Shown: piece by piece, positions 6,624 to 13,311 of the stretch
How positions within the stretch are numbered: position 1 is the first letter of the stretch
How the letters are laid out: every line of letters begins with the position of its first letter
Origin: Hyphomonadaceae bacterium UBA2389
GTDB taxonomy: Bacteria; Pseudomonadota; Alphaproteobacteria; Caulobacterales; Aquidulcibacteraceae
Length of the DNA: 13,311 nucleotides
Assembly: GCA_002343395.1 (NCBI GenBank)
Contig: DDSN01000053.1
Location: 53,360 to 66,670, forward strand
Reading direction: 5' to 3'
Made by a program: the position numbers and the translations under genes
Notes under the pieces: generated by a model
Told to the model about the DNA's origin: nothing
The model's input: the letters and a program-made list of their open reading frames with translations, nothing else
Database searches by the model: none

Positions 6624-7124
6624 TTACGGTATGATCGTAGGCTCCACCGTCACCGCGAAGGAATGGACGGTGTCACGGAGGCAGCCGCCGATCCGACCCC
6701 AAGCCCAAATGCGGTAGCGATGCGCGCCACGCGGCAAGTCGTCAGCCACCGGCACCAACTCGCTGGCGCCGGGTTCAAGCCATCCAGACATCACGCCGCG
6801 CTCAGTGCTGACGTTTTGGACCACGTATTGCACGGCGGTGCAGTGCGTCGGTGGCGCGGTGAGGCGCACCGCGATCTGCGCGCCAGGGCCGTCCGAGTTC
6901 AGCGTGATTTCCGCAAAGCCGCGGCACACGAGGGCGTCGCCGAAGGGCGAAGGGTCGCTGCCTTGGCAGTTGACGGTGTACGTTTGCGCCGTTCCGCGGG
7001 CCCCCTGCAGCGCGCCCGGCGCAATCTCGGTCGGCACGCGATACCCCTGCGCTGTCGCGGCGCCCGCCAGCGCCACGCTCACGACTAGCGTCGCGACAAT
7101 CCGCTTGATCAAAGTTTTCGACAT
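6624..7124 (-). CDS. Small secreted four-cysteine protein of unknown function
   Basis: A 166-residue protein with a clear Sec signal peptide: basic MSKTLIKR, a hydrophobic core, then AGAATA-QG with predicted cleavage at about residue 26. The mature part is about 140 residues with no membrane segment. It contains exactly four cysteines, in the contexts VNCQG, LVCRG, THCTA and GGCLR, which suggests two disulfides in the periplasm or outside the cell. The sequence alternates short hydrophobic strands with Gly/Pro turns (AEITLNSDG, IAVRLTAP, AVQYVVQNV, FAVTVEP), consistent with an all-beta, Ig-like fold. I do not recognise a family. The ATG at 7124 is preceded by GGAGGCGAG with a 5-nt spacer from GGAGG, so this start is preferred over the upstream GTG at 7136. 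It lies 77 nt downstream of the amidase on the same strand; two hairpins separate them. Confidence 0.78.
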   Translation of the reverse strand: MSKTLIKRIVATLVVSVALAGAATAQGYRVPTEIAPGALQGARGTAQTYTVNCQGSDPSPFGDALVCRGFAEITLNSDGPGAQIAVRLTAPPTHCTAVQYVVQNVSTERGVMSGWLEPGASELVPVADDLPRGAHRYRIWAWGRIGGCLRDTVHSFAVTVEPTIIP

Positions 7125-7163
7125 TCTCGCCTCCACGCGCCCTCGCCATGTTCTTGACAGCGA

Positions 7164-7194
7164 AGCGCGCTGAGCGCGCTACCCATTTGGGTAG
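7164..7194. repeat. Tandem AGCGCGCT palindromes plus CTACCCA/TGGGTAG inverted repeat after the amidase gene
   Basis: AGCGCGCT occurs at 7164-7171 and 7173-7180. CTACCCA (7179-7185) and TGGGTAG (7188-7194) form an inverted repeat that overlaps the second copy by two bases. Read on the minus strand they give two consecutive hairpins, CTACCC-AAAT-GGGTAG and AGCGCG-CTCAG-CGCGCT, starting 7 nt after the amidase stop. They could be a terminator/attenuator without a clear U-tract, or operator sites. Confidence 0.45.
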
Positions 7195-7201
7195 GATGAG
7201 C

Positions 7202-8623
7202 TTAGTCCCAATGCTTGGGTTTGCGCTGCGTCCAGGGCATTTCTTTCTCGAGCTGCCCCGCGAGCCGAAACAGCGTGCCTTCGTCGCCATAGCGGCCCGT
7301 GAACATCATACCGATGGGAAGGCCGGCGCTGCTTTGCGCAAGGGGCAGCGCCATCGAGGGTTGCCCAGTCATGTTGAACGGCGGGGTGAAGCCAAAGGTG
7401 CGCGACTGGCGCTTGTCGAACTCCTTAAGGTCCTCCATCAACGTGTCGAGGTAGTCGACGCGCGGTGGCGGCGTGATCATCACCGGCGTCAGCCAAACGT
7501 CCCAGGTTTCGAACCGCTGCAAAATCTGCCGGTTCATCAGCCGCAATTGCTGCCAGCCCCACATAGCTTCCTGGCCACTGATCTTCTTTCCGGCTTCATA
7601 GGCGCGGCGCGCCAACCCTTCGATGTCGTCGCCGGGTTCACGCCCCTTGCGCTCGATCCAGCGCTTCATGCCCGCCGCGAAGTTTCCCGCCGAGACCAAT
7701 CCCTGCGCTCGATACAGCAAGCGGTAGTCGATACCCAATCCTTCTTCGCGCACATCGTGGCCGAGCGCACGCAAAGTTTCCGCTGTGCGTTCAAGCGCTG
7801 TCTGCACATCGGCGTCGAGAGGGACGCCAGACGCGGTCTCGCTGGACCACGCGATGCGCAGCTTGCCGGGTCCGCGCGCCACATCCTCAAGATAGGGCCG
7901 CTCTTTTTGAGGATACGCGAAGGGACTTCCCGGCTCGGGATAGCCCGTCGCGTCAAGCATCGCTGCGCTATCGCGCACCGTGCGCGAAACAACATGGTCC
8001 ACTGAGAATCCGATGGCGCGATCCGCATCATCGGCGCCGTTGGGGTTGCGGTCACGCGTGGTTTTCAAACCAACCAGACCGCAGCAAGCCGCCGGGATCC
8101 GAATTGAACCCAGGCCGTCGCTTGCGTGCGCGAGCGGCGCCATGCCCGCCGCCACCGCGCTCGCCGCACCACCCGAAGAACCGCCCGAAATGTGATCGGC
8201 GTTCCAAGGATTGCGGCAGGGCCCCAAACGCGCCGAAGTGGTGACGCCGGGAATGCCAAACTCAGGGGTATTGGTTTTGCCTGCGAGGACGACCCCAGCC
8301 GCTCGATACCGCTTCACCAGTTCGCTATCGTGATCATCGGCCGTGACTTCAGCGAACCGGCTGCCCGAGGTGCGCGGCCAGCCCTTAACCTTGAGGCCCA
8401 GATCCTTGATCAAAAACGGCACGCCCTGAAACGGCCCATCCGACAGCGCCGCCGACGCCGAAGCGCGCGCTTCGTCATAGGCCTTGTAAACCACCGCGTT
8501 CAGCGCGCCGTTGTGTCGCTCAATGCGCTCGATCGCAGCGTCGAGTAGCTCCACAGGCGAAACCGCGCGTTTCTTCACCAGCTCCGCGAGTCCAAGACCG
8601 TCATAAGCCGCATATTCGCGCAT
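7202..8623 (-). CDS. Amidase-signature family hydrolase
   Basis: A 473-residue cytoplasmic enzyme of the Ser-cisSer-Lys amidase family, which hydrolyses C-N amide bonds. The triad is K73 in FLIKDLG, the cis-Ser S149 in SGGSSGGAASAVAAG, and the nucleophile S173 in DGLGSIRIPA. The usual motif before the nucleophile is often written DGGGS; here one Gly is Leu, although the Gly next to Ser is kept. The following CCGLVGLK and the C-terminal NMTGQPSMALP are also family hallmarks. It is not GatA by context, because no gatB or gatC is present, and the substrate is unknown. The start is ATG 8623, with GGAGG 6 nt upstream. The frame extends 25 residues further to a GTG-like position, which is less likely. 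A weak -10-like GCTATCGT (minus strand, 8649-8642) precedes it. Divergent from the small ORF at 8691. Confidence 0.9.
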   Translation of the reverse strand: MREYAAYDGLGLAELVKKRAVSPVELLDAAIERIERHNGALNAVVYKAYDEARASASAALSDGPFQGVPFLIKDLGLKVKGWPRTSGSRFAEVTADDHDSELVKRYRAAGVVLAGKTNTPEFGIPGVTTSARLGPCRNPWNADHISGGSSGGAASAVAAGMAPLAHASDGLGSIRIPAACCGLVGLKTTRDRNPNGADDADRAIGFSVDHVVSRTVRDSAAMLDATGYPEPGSPFAYPQKERPYLEDVARGPGKLRIAWSSETASGVPLDADVQTALERTAETLRALGHDVREEGLGIDYRLLYRAQGLVSAGNFAAGMKRWIERKGREPGDDIEGLARRAYEAGKKISGQEAMWGWQQLRLMNRQILQRFETWDVWLTPVMITPPPRVDYLDTLMEDLKEFDKRQSRTFGFTPPFNMTGQPSMALPLAQSSAGLPIGMMFTGRYGDEGTLFRLAGQLEKEMPWTQRKPKHWD

Positions 8624-8690
8624 GGTTTCCTCCACCTCCGTACGATAGCGGTTAATTTCCGTTTGGCATAACCCATGCAGCGCCTGCCCT

Positions 8691-8924
8691 ATGGGCAAGC
8701 CGCAAACCCCGCCCGAAGTGGACGCAGACTTCGCGGAAGTCGCCGATCAGCGCCGCGCCGACCGGCGCCACAGCGATCGCCGCGCGCCGCGCCAACGGCT
8801 GGATACGCTTTTCGCCGCGTTGCTGATTAACCAGGTCGAGATGATCCCAGCGTTCGCACCAGCACGTGCGTATGCGCCGTCACCGACCATGCCGCGCGGG
8901 CGGCGGGTCAACGTGAGAACCTGA
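8691..8924 (+). CDS. Small Arg-rich hypothetical protein with DRR repeats
   Basis: A 77-residue frame that fills the gap between the amidase start and the mutY stop, ending 8 nt before the convergent mutY stop codon. Its N-terminal half is acidic then strongly basic, with RRADRRHSDRRAPRQR at about 22-37. It is followed by an amphipathic stretch, LDTLFAALLINQVE, then a Pro/Ala-rich, probably disordered tail. I have a general impression of similar short DRR-type proteins in Caulobacterales but cannot name a family. No good SD precedes the ATG. The start codon sits in a small inverted repeat, TGCCC-TAT-GGGCA (8685-8697), that could occlude it. Fit to the available space and sensible composition argue for a real gene; homologues would settle it. 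Confidence 0.55.
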   Translation: MGKPQTPPEVDADFAEVADQRRADRRHSDRRAPRQRLDTLFAALLINQVEMIPAFAPARAYAPSPTMPRGRRVNVRT

Positions 8925-8932
8925 ACAGCACG

Positions 8933-10012
8933 TCAATCCACAGCTAGCGCGGCTTTTTTGAACACCGTCGGCAAGGCGTCCGCATCACCCCACCAACCTT
9001 CGCCACTGGGTTCAACGGCGGCCGCATAGACATCAAGCGTAAGCGCAAAATGCGTAAACACATGACGCACCGCGCCGAGCTTTCGCCAAGCGCCGTGCGC
9101 GGGCGCTTGGGCAAGCGCTTCCGCCGCGCCCCATGGGCTGTCGCGCCAATCGCTCGTCGGTAGCGCCGCCATGCCAGCGAGCAGACCTTTCTCGGGACGA
9201 CGCACGAGCCAGATCGCGCCATCACGCTCAATCCTGTAGACCACGCCGTAACGCCGCGGGCGCTCCGCTTTCGCCAAACGGCGCGGATAGCGCTCCGACG
9301 CACCGGCCGCGAACGCCGCGCAAGTTTTCGACAGCGGACAGGCGTCGCAACGCGGCGCTTTAGGCGTACACACCGTCGCGCCCAGATCCATCAGCGCCTG
9401 CGCCCAATCGCCCGGGCGATCGGTGGTAACGAGACCCGCGGCCAACGCGCGCAACTCAGCCTTGGCCCCTGGCAGCGGCGTCTCGACTGCGTGCAGCCGC
9501 GCCATCACCCGCTCGACGTTGCCGTCGACCGCGGCCTCCGGCCGGCCGAACGCGATCGCCGCGATCGCGGCGCCGGTGTAGTCGCCGATGCCAGGCAGCT
9601 TGCGCAGCGCCTCGGCGGTGTCGGGGAATCGCCCGCCGTGCTCGTGCGCGACGATGCGCGCGGCGCGGTGCATGTTGCGCGCCCGCGCGTAGTAGCCGAG
9701 GCCCTGCCAGAGCGCGAGAACCTCGTCGAGCGTCGCCGCGGCGAGCGCCCGGACCGACGGGAAGCGCGCGAGGAAGCGCGCGAAATAGGGGCCGACCGCG
9801 GCGACGGTCGTCTGCTGCAGCATGATCTCGCTGAGCCACACCTTGTAGGGATCGGCGCGCTCGCCGGGCAAGGCGCGCCATGGCATCCGGCGGCGATGGC
9901 GGTCGTACCAGGCGAGCAGCGAAGCGGCGAGCGCGGCGCCGTCGCGCGATGCGGCAGCCTTGGAGTCGGCGCTATCCAGACGCCTCTTCTTTATGCCACG
10001 ATCGCTCGGCAC
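8933..10012 (-). CDS. mutY: A/G-specific adenine DNA glycosylase MutY
   Basis: Removes adenine mispaired with 8-oxoguanine, preventing G:C to T:A mutations. The 359 residues contain the HhH-GPD core: E62 in LSEIMLQQT, the helix-hairpin-helix LPGIGDYTG (139-147) and the catalytic D163 in AVDGNVERV. A [4Fe-4S] loop uses C215, C222, C225 and C231, spaced C-x6-C-x2-C-x5-C. The C-terminal MutT-like domain that reads the oxidised base begins at about 255. An ~25-residue polar tail precedes the core. The start is GTG at 10012, with GGGAGA about 8 nt upstream. It is divergent from the dciA-like gene with only 34 bp between. Codon usage switches inside the gene near 9,460-9,500: GC-ending codons are about 93% on the N-terminal side and about 69% on the C-terminal side by hand count. 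The protein appears continuous and complete. Confidence 0.95.
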   Translation of the reverse strand: MPSDRGIKKRRLDSADSKAAASRDGAALAASLLAWYDRHRRRMPWRALPGERADPYKVWLSEIMLQQTTVAAVGPYFARFLARFPSVRALAAATLDEVLALWQGLGYYARARNMHRAARIVAHEHGGRFPDTAEALRKLPGIGDYTGAAIAAIAFGRPEAAVDGNVERVMARLHAVETPLPGAKAELRALAAGLVTTDRPGDWAQALMDLGATVCTPKAPRCDACPLSKTCAAFAAGASERYPRRLAKAERPRRYGVVYRIERDGAIWLVRRPEKGLLAGMAALPTSDWRDSPWGAAEALAQAPAHGAWRKLGAVRHVFTHFALTLDVYAAAVEPSGEGWWGDADALPTVFKKAALAVD

Positions 10013-10033
10013 AAGGCTTTCTCCCCTCGTCCC

Positions 10034-10062
10034 GCTCTAGCGAGAGATGCCGCCCACGGCAA
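10034..10062 (-). promoter_or_regulatory. Candidate mutY promoter overlapping the dciA-like start codon
   Basis: On the minus strand TTGCCGT (10062-10056), 14 bases, then GCTAGAGC (10041-10034) fits TTGACGS-(10-14)-GCTANAWC with few mismatches. The elements cover the start codon of the divergent gene (10047-10049). The -10 octamer is nearly palindromic (GCTCTAGC on the plus strand), so it might serve both directions. Pattern evidence only. Confidence 0.35.
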
Positions 10063-10616
10063 CGCCAAAACGCGCGAAAACCGAAGTACAGCGGCGCGGC
10101 CTCGCGCCGGCGGCAGCGGCGGCGGCGCGCGTGGCGGCGCCGATCCTCAAAAAGCGCGGCCTTGCCGAGGCGCGCATCGTGACCGAGTGGCGCGCGATCG
10201 TGGGCGATACCGTCGCCGAACGATCGGCGCCGGAACGGCTCCTGCGCGGGCGGGCGGCGCCGGGCGCCGTGCCCGGCGGAACGCTACGCCTGCGCGTGGC
10301 CGGCGTCTGGGCGCTGGAGTTCCAGCATATGGCGCCCGGCCTCATCGAGCGCATCAACGGCTTCTTCGGCTACCCGGCCGTCGCGCGCATCCAGTTCGTC
10401 CAGGCGCCGCTGCCGGCCGCGAAACGCGCGCCCGCCCCGCCCGCGCCGTTGCCGCCGGCGGCCGAGGCGCGCCTCGCCGCGATGACGGCCAAGATCGACG
10501 ATCCCGAGCTGCGCGCGCGGGTTCTGGCGCTCGGCCGCGCGCTGGAACGGCGCGCCGCGCGCGTCTCCAAACCGGTCGCGAACAAGTTGTCTGGCCCGGC
10601 CCGAAAACCTGTGTAA
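10047..10616 (+). CDS. dciA: DUF721 protein, DciA-like replicative helicase operator
   Basis: A 189-residue protein with an N-terminal DUF721/DciA domain. Helix LKKRGLAEARIVTEWRAIVG (about 34-53) is followed by a beta segment with GTLRLRVAGVWALEFQHM and IERINGFFGYPAV, running to about residue 120. The domain is followed by an Ala/Pro-rich linker and a charged C-terminal helix (AEARLAAMTAKIDDPELRARV). In bacteria without DnaC or DnaI, DciA interacts with the replicative helicase DnaB and assists its loading; this role is known for the family and inferred here. The ATG at 10047 has only GAGAG adjacent, so initiation is weak or leaderless. It lies upstream of dsbA-like and smc genes on the same strand, a recurring alphaproteobacterial order. 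The first ~70 codons are less GC3-rich than the rest. The identity of the domain is fairly sure; the gene symbol less so. Confidence 0.8.
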   Translation: MPPTATPKRAKTEVQRRGLAPAAAAAARVAAPILKKRGLAEARIVTEWRAIVGDTVAERSAPERLLRGRAAPGAVPGGTLRLRVAGVWALEFQHMAPGLIERINGFFGYPAVARIQFVQAPLPAAKRAPAPPAPLPPAAEARLAAMTAKIDDPELRARVLALGRALERRAARVSKPVANKLSGPARKPV

Positions 10617-10684
10617 AAGCCGCGCCGTCTCCCTTGCGAATTCCGCCTTCGACGGTCTAGCATCCCAACCATAGTGGTGACCTC

Positions 10685-11326
10685 ATGAACCGCCGCAACA
10701 TCTTGTTAACTCTCGGCTTTGGCCTCGCGCTCGCGCTGGGCAGCCCGGCTCTGGCGGAAACGCCGGCAGCCAACGACGGCACGGGCGACATGTTCATCGG
10801 CAAGGCCGATGCGCCGATCACGATCATCGCCTACGAATCGCTGCTGTGCCCGCACTGCGCGTCGTTCCACGCCGGCACCCTGCCGAAGCTCAAGGAGCAA
10901 TACGTCGACAAGGGCCTCGTGAAGATCGTCTTCCGCGAATATCCGGGCACGTCGCGCGAGCCCTGGGCGCGCATTCCGGCGATGATGGCGCGCTGCCTCG
11001 GCCCCGACCGCTACTTCTCGATGCTCGACCTGATGTTCAAGGACCAGGAGAAGTGGACGAAGGCCGAGACCGGCCAGCAACTGCTCGACAACGTCGCCGC
11101 CTACGGCCGCCTCGCCGGCATGACGAAGGAGCAGTTCGACGCCTGCATGAAGAACGAGAAGATGCTGCGCGCGATGGCCGAGCGCTGGCGCGAGGGCGTG
11201 GAGAAGCACGGCGTCGAAGGCACGCCGCACTTCGCGATCGGCGACGCGCGCATCTCGGGCAACCGCCCGATCGAGGAATTCGACCGGGTGCTGAAACCCC
11301 TCGTCGAGAAGCTGCCGAAGAAATAG
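10685..11326 (+). CDS. DsbA-family periplasmic thiol:disulfide oxidoreductase
   Basis: A thioredoxin-fold protein of 213 residues. A Sec signal peptide (MNRRNILLTLGFGLALALG, then ALA-ET, cleavage near 24) sends it to the periplasm. The redox motif CPHC (C55-C58) follows the first beta strand TIIAYES, and the cis-proline P181 lies in VEGTPHF. A helical insertion at about 100-170 matches the DsbA rather than the plain thioredoxin fold. Two extra cysteines (near 104 and 154) lie in the helical insertion, outside the active site. It may form disulfides in exported proteins, or act as an isomerase/reductase; the sequence does not decide. GGTGA precedes the ATG by about 4 nt. It follows dciA-like by 68 bp, including a small CCGTC/GACGG inverted repeat, and precedes smc by 27 bp, probably in one transcript. 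Confidence 0.9.
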   Translation: MNRRNILLTLGFGLALALGSPALAETPAANDGTGDMFIGKADAPITIIAYESLLCPHCASFHAGTLPKLKEQYVDKGLVKIVFREYPGTSREPWARIPAMMARCLGPDRYFSMLDLMFKDQEKWTKAETGQQLLDNVAAYGRLAGMTKEQFDACMKNEKMLRAMAERWREGVEKHGVEGTPHFAIGDARISGNRPIEEFDRVLKPLVEKLPKK

Positions 11327-11353
11327 CGAAGCAACTTGGGACGAAACGCAGCA

Positions 11354-13311
11354 GTGGTCCATTTCACGAAGCTCCGCCTCGCCGGTTTCAAGTCCTTCGT
11401 CGATGCGACGGAGTTCGAGATCCAGAAGGGCTTGACCGGCATCGTCGGTCCCAACGGCTGCGGAAAGTCCAACCTGCTCGAAGGCCTGCGCTGGTGCATG
11501 GGCGAAAGCTCGGCGCGCCAGATGCGCGGCGGCGGCATGGACGACGTGATCTTCAACGGCACGTCGGAGCGCCCCGCGCGCAACGTGGCCGAGGTGATCC
11601 TGCACCTCGACAACCGCGACCGCACCGCGCCGGCGGCGTTCAACGAACTCGAAGAGATCGAGATCTGCCGGCGCATCGAGCGCGAGAGCGGCTCGGCCTA
11701 CAGCGTGAACGGGAAAGACGTGCGCGCGCGCGACGTTCAGCTGCTTTTTGCCGATCTCTCCTCGGGCGCGCGCTCGACGGCGATCGTGAGCCAGGGGCGG
11801 GTCAGCGCGATCATCCAGGCCAAGCCGCCAGAGCGCCGCCTGCTGCTGGAAGAGGCGGCCGGCATCACCGGCCTGCATTCGCGCCGGCACGAGGCAGAGC
11901 TGAAGCTGCGCGCGGCCGAGCAGAACCTCGCGCGCCTCGACGACGTGATCCTCGCGCTCCAGAACCAGCTTCAGGGCCTGAAGCGGCAGGCGCGCCAGGC
12001 CTCGCGCTACCGCAACCTCTCGGACCACATCCGCCGCGCCGAGGCGCTCGCCTATCACCTGCGCTGGCAGAAGACGACGATGGAGGGCGTGGCCGCCGGC
12101 GTGCGGCTCGCCGAGATCGAGGCCGACATCCAGGCGCTGACGCTCGAAGCGGCGCAGGCTTCGACGGCGCTGGCAGAAGCCGGCGCGGTGCTGCCGGGAT
12201 TGCGCCAGGACGAGGCCGCCGCCGCCGCCGAGCGCCATCGCGCCGTCGTCGAGGGCGATGCGGTCGCCGCCGAGGAGCAGCGCGTGGCGCAAGCGACACG
12301 CGACGCCGAGGCGCGGCTCGCCCAGAACGGCGCCGACCGCGCGCGCGAAGAGACGCTGCTGGCCGACGCCGCCGCCGCGCTCGAGAAGCTCGCCGCCGAG
12401 CGGGCCGAGCTCGAAGCCGTCGCCGCCGGCGCGGCCGAGGAATTGCGCGAAGCCGGCGCCCGGGCCGCCGCGACGCGCGCCGAGGTGGAGACGCTCGACG
12501 GCGCCGTGACCGAACTCACGCGGAAGATCGCGTCGGACGACGCGAAGCGCGCCGAACTCGCGCGCCGCATTGAAGCGGCCGAGCGCCGGTTGGCCGAGAT
12601 CGCGCGGCGCGGCGCGGACATCGCCCGCGAGGTGGCGGCGATCGAGGATCAGCTGCGCGCTGCTGCCGGCGGCGGCGAGGACGAAGCCGTCGCCGCGGCC
12701 CAGGCGAACTACGACGGCGCCCAGGCCGACATGGAAGCTGCCGAGCAGGCGCGCACCGCCGCCGAGGGCGACGCGGCCGAGACGCGGCGGGCGGCCGACG
12801 CCGCCGGCGAAACGCTGACGCGGCTGCGCGCCGAGGAACAGGGGCTGCGCGCGGCGATGGCGCAGACGCCGCAGGGCCAGCATCCGCCGGTGCTCGACCG
12901 CATCGCAGTGGAGGGCGGTTACGAGGCGGCGCTGGGCGCTGCCCTCGGCGAAGATTTGAAAGCGTCGCTCGACGCCGACGCGCCGCGCAGCTGGCAAGCG
13001 CCGCCGGACCAGCCGCAGCCGCCGCTGCCCGAGGGCGCGGAGCCGCTGGGCACGTTCGTCGTGGCGCCGCCGGCCCTGGCGCGCCGCCTCGCGCAGATCG
13101 GCGTCGTCGCCGACGAAGCCGCGGCGCTGCCGCTGATCCCGCTGCTCGCGCAAGGCCAGCGCCTCGTGACGAAGACGGGCGCGCTCTGGCGCTGGGACGG
13201 CCTCCGCAAATCGGCCGACGCGCCGGCCGCCGAGGTGACGCAGCTCCTTCAGATGAGCCGCCTGCGCGACCTCGAGGCCGAGATCGCGACGCAGGAAGCG
13301 GCGGCTCGCGC
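11354..13311 (+). CDS. smc: Chromosome partition (condensin) protein SMC, N-terminal 652 residues (partial at window edge)
   Basis: The ATPase of the SMC-ScpAB complex that organises and segregates the chromosome. The start is GTG at 11354; the following VHFTKLRLAGFKSF matches the family N-terminus. The Walker A motif GPNGCGKSN is at 32-40, with the conserved WCMGESSARQMRGGGM just after. An ARSTAIVSQGRV segment leads to PPERRLLLEEAAGI, typical of SMC heads. From about 175 to 500 the sequence is a long Ala/Glu/Arg-rich coiled coil. The hinge region (about 510-625) begins LDRIAVEGGYEAALGAALGEDL and ends GALWRWDGL. It contains a Pro-rich segment (PPDQPQPPLPEGAEP) and is shorter than the canonical hinge, as in related alphaproteobacterial SMCs. 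The second coil begins after ~625, and the C-terminal head with signature and Walker B lies outside. The open frame shows no break in the window. SD is weak (GGGA). Confidence 0.95.
   Translation, partial: MVHFTKLRLAGFKSFVDATEFEIQKGLTGIVGPNGCGKSNLLEGLRWCMGESSARQMRGGGMDDVIFNGTSERPARNVAEVILHLDNRDRTAPAAFNELEEIEICRRIERESGSAYSVNGKDVRARDVQLLFADLSSGARSTAIVSQGRVSAIIQAKPPERRLLLEEAAGITGLHSRRHEAELKLRAAEQNLARLDDVILALQNQLQGLKRQARQASRYRNLSDHIRRAEALAYHLRWQKTTMEGVAAGVRLAEIEADIQALTLEAAQASTALAEAGAVLPGLRQDEAAAAAERHRAVVEGDAVAAEEQRVAQATRDAEARLAQNGADRAREETLLADAAAALEKLAAERAELEAVAAGAAEELREAGARAAATRAEVETLDGAVTELTRKIASDDAKRAELARRIEAAERRLAEIARRGADIAREVAAIEDQLRAAAGGGEDEAVAAAQANYDGAQADMEAAEQARTAAEGDAAETRRAADAAGETLTRLRAEEQGLRAAMAQTPQGQHPPVLDRIAVEGGYEAALGAALGEDLKASLDADAPRSWQAPPDQPQPPLPEGAEPLGTFVVAPPALARRLAQIGVVADEAAALPLIPLLAQGQRLVTKTGALWRWDGLRKSADAPAAEVTQLLQMSRLRDLEAEIATQEAAAR

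Noticed and set aside
7154..7185. Plus-strand promoter TTGACA ... GCTACCCA
   Set aside because: Spacing and -10 fit poorly and no plus-strand gene follows; kept only as a possibility in the repeat finding.
2639..8694. Exact 12-mer CCTGCCCTATGG at 2639-2650 and 8683-8694, both in intergenic regions
   Set aside because: Several 12-mer pairs are expected by chance in 13 kb; no further similarity flanks it.
8942..8959. Possible intrinsic terminator with a six-T run after the small ORF
   Set aside because: The stem is only 3-4 bp including a G-T pair, and the T run encodes a Lys pair of mutY.
10706..13153. An 815-codon open frame on the minus strand opposite dsbA and smc
   Set aside because: Low-complexity Arg/Ala/Leu/Gly translation without any domain; explained by the codon bias of the real plus-strand genes.
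1..13311. tRNA, rRNA, CRISPR array, insertion sequence, phage or restriction genes
   Set aside because: None seen on either strand; no repeat-spacer pattern, transposase or terminal inverted repeats recognised.

Overview
The window looks like chromosomal DNA of a GC-rich alphaproteobacterium, probably a Caulobacterales/Hyphomonadaceae-type organism. The reasons are the PHB genes with a PhaR-type regulator, the order mutY / dciA-like (DUF721) / dsbA-like / smc, an alphaproteobacterial type of SMC, and several TTGnCnn-(10-14)-GCTAnAnC-like promoter candidates. I cannot name the genus. No rRNA, tRNA, CRISPR array, transposase or phage gene was seen.

Region 1 (1-3426) is a polyhydroxybutyrate locus. 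phbA (thiolase) and the 5' part of phbB (acetoacetyl-CoA reductase) lie on the minus strand, and phaR (regulator) is divergent from phbA. phbA and phbB are not adjacent: a low-GC orphan gene (minus) and a SnoaL-like gene (plus) sit between them, with overlapping stop codons. TTGC/GCAA half-sites are concentrated in both intergenic regions (423-521 and about 2650-2775) and are candidate PhaR operators.

Region 2 (3477-8924) is accessory. It holds a Tat-type exported GH2 glycosidase, a convergent LuxR-type regulator, a small secreted four-cysteine protein, an amidase-signature enzyme and a small Arg-rich orphan. The main novelty candidate is the leader of the LuxR gene. A perfect 10-bp hairpin stem encloses a 10-nt loop, and that loop is exactly complementary to the 10 nt ending 2 nt before the ATG (6518-6527 against 6593-6602).

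Region 3 (8933-13311) is core genome: mutY (minus), then dciA-like, dsbA-like and the first 652 codons of smc (plus). Codon usage changes abruptly inside mutY near 9,460-9,500. GC-ending codons are about 93% on the N-terminal side and about 69% on the C-terminal side by hand count. This suggests recombination, a mosaic allele or an assembly join.

No gene-free stretch exceeds 300 bases. The longest, 2588-2787, is the phbA/phaR control region.
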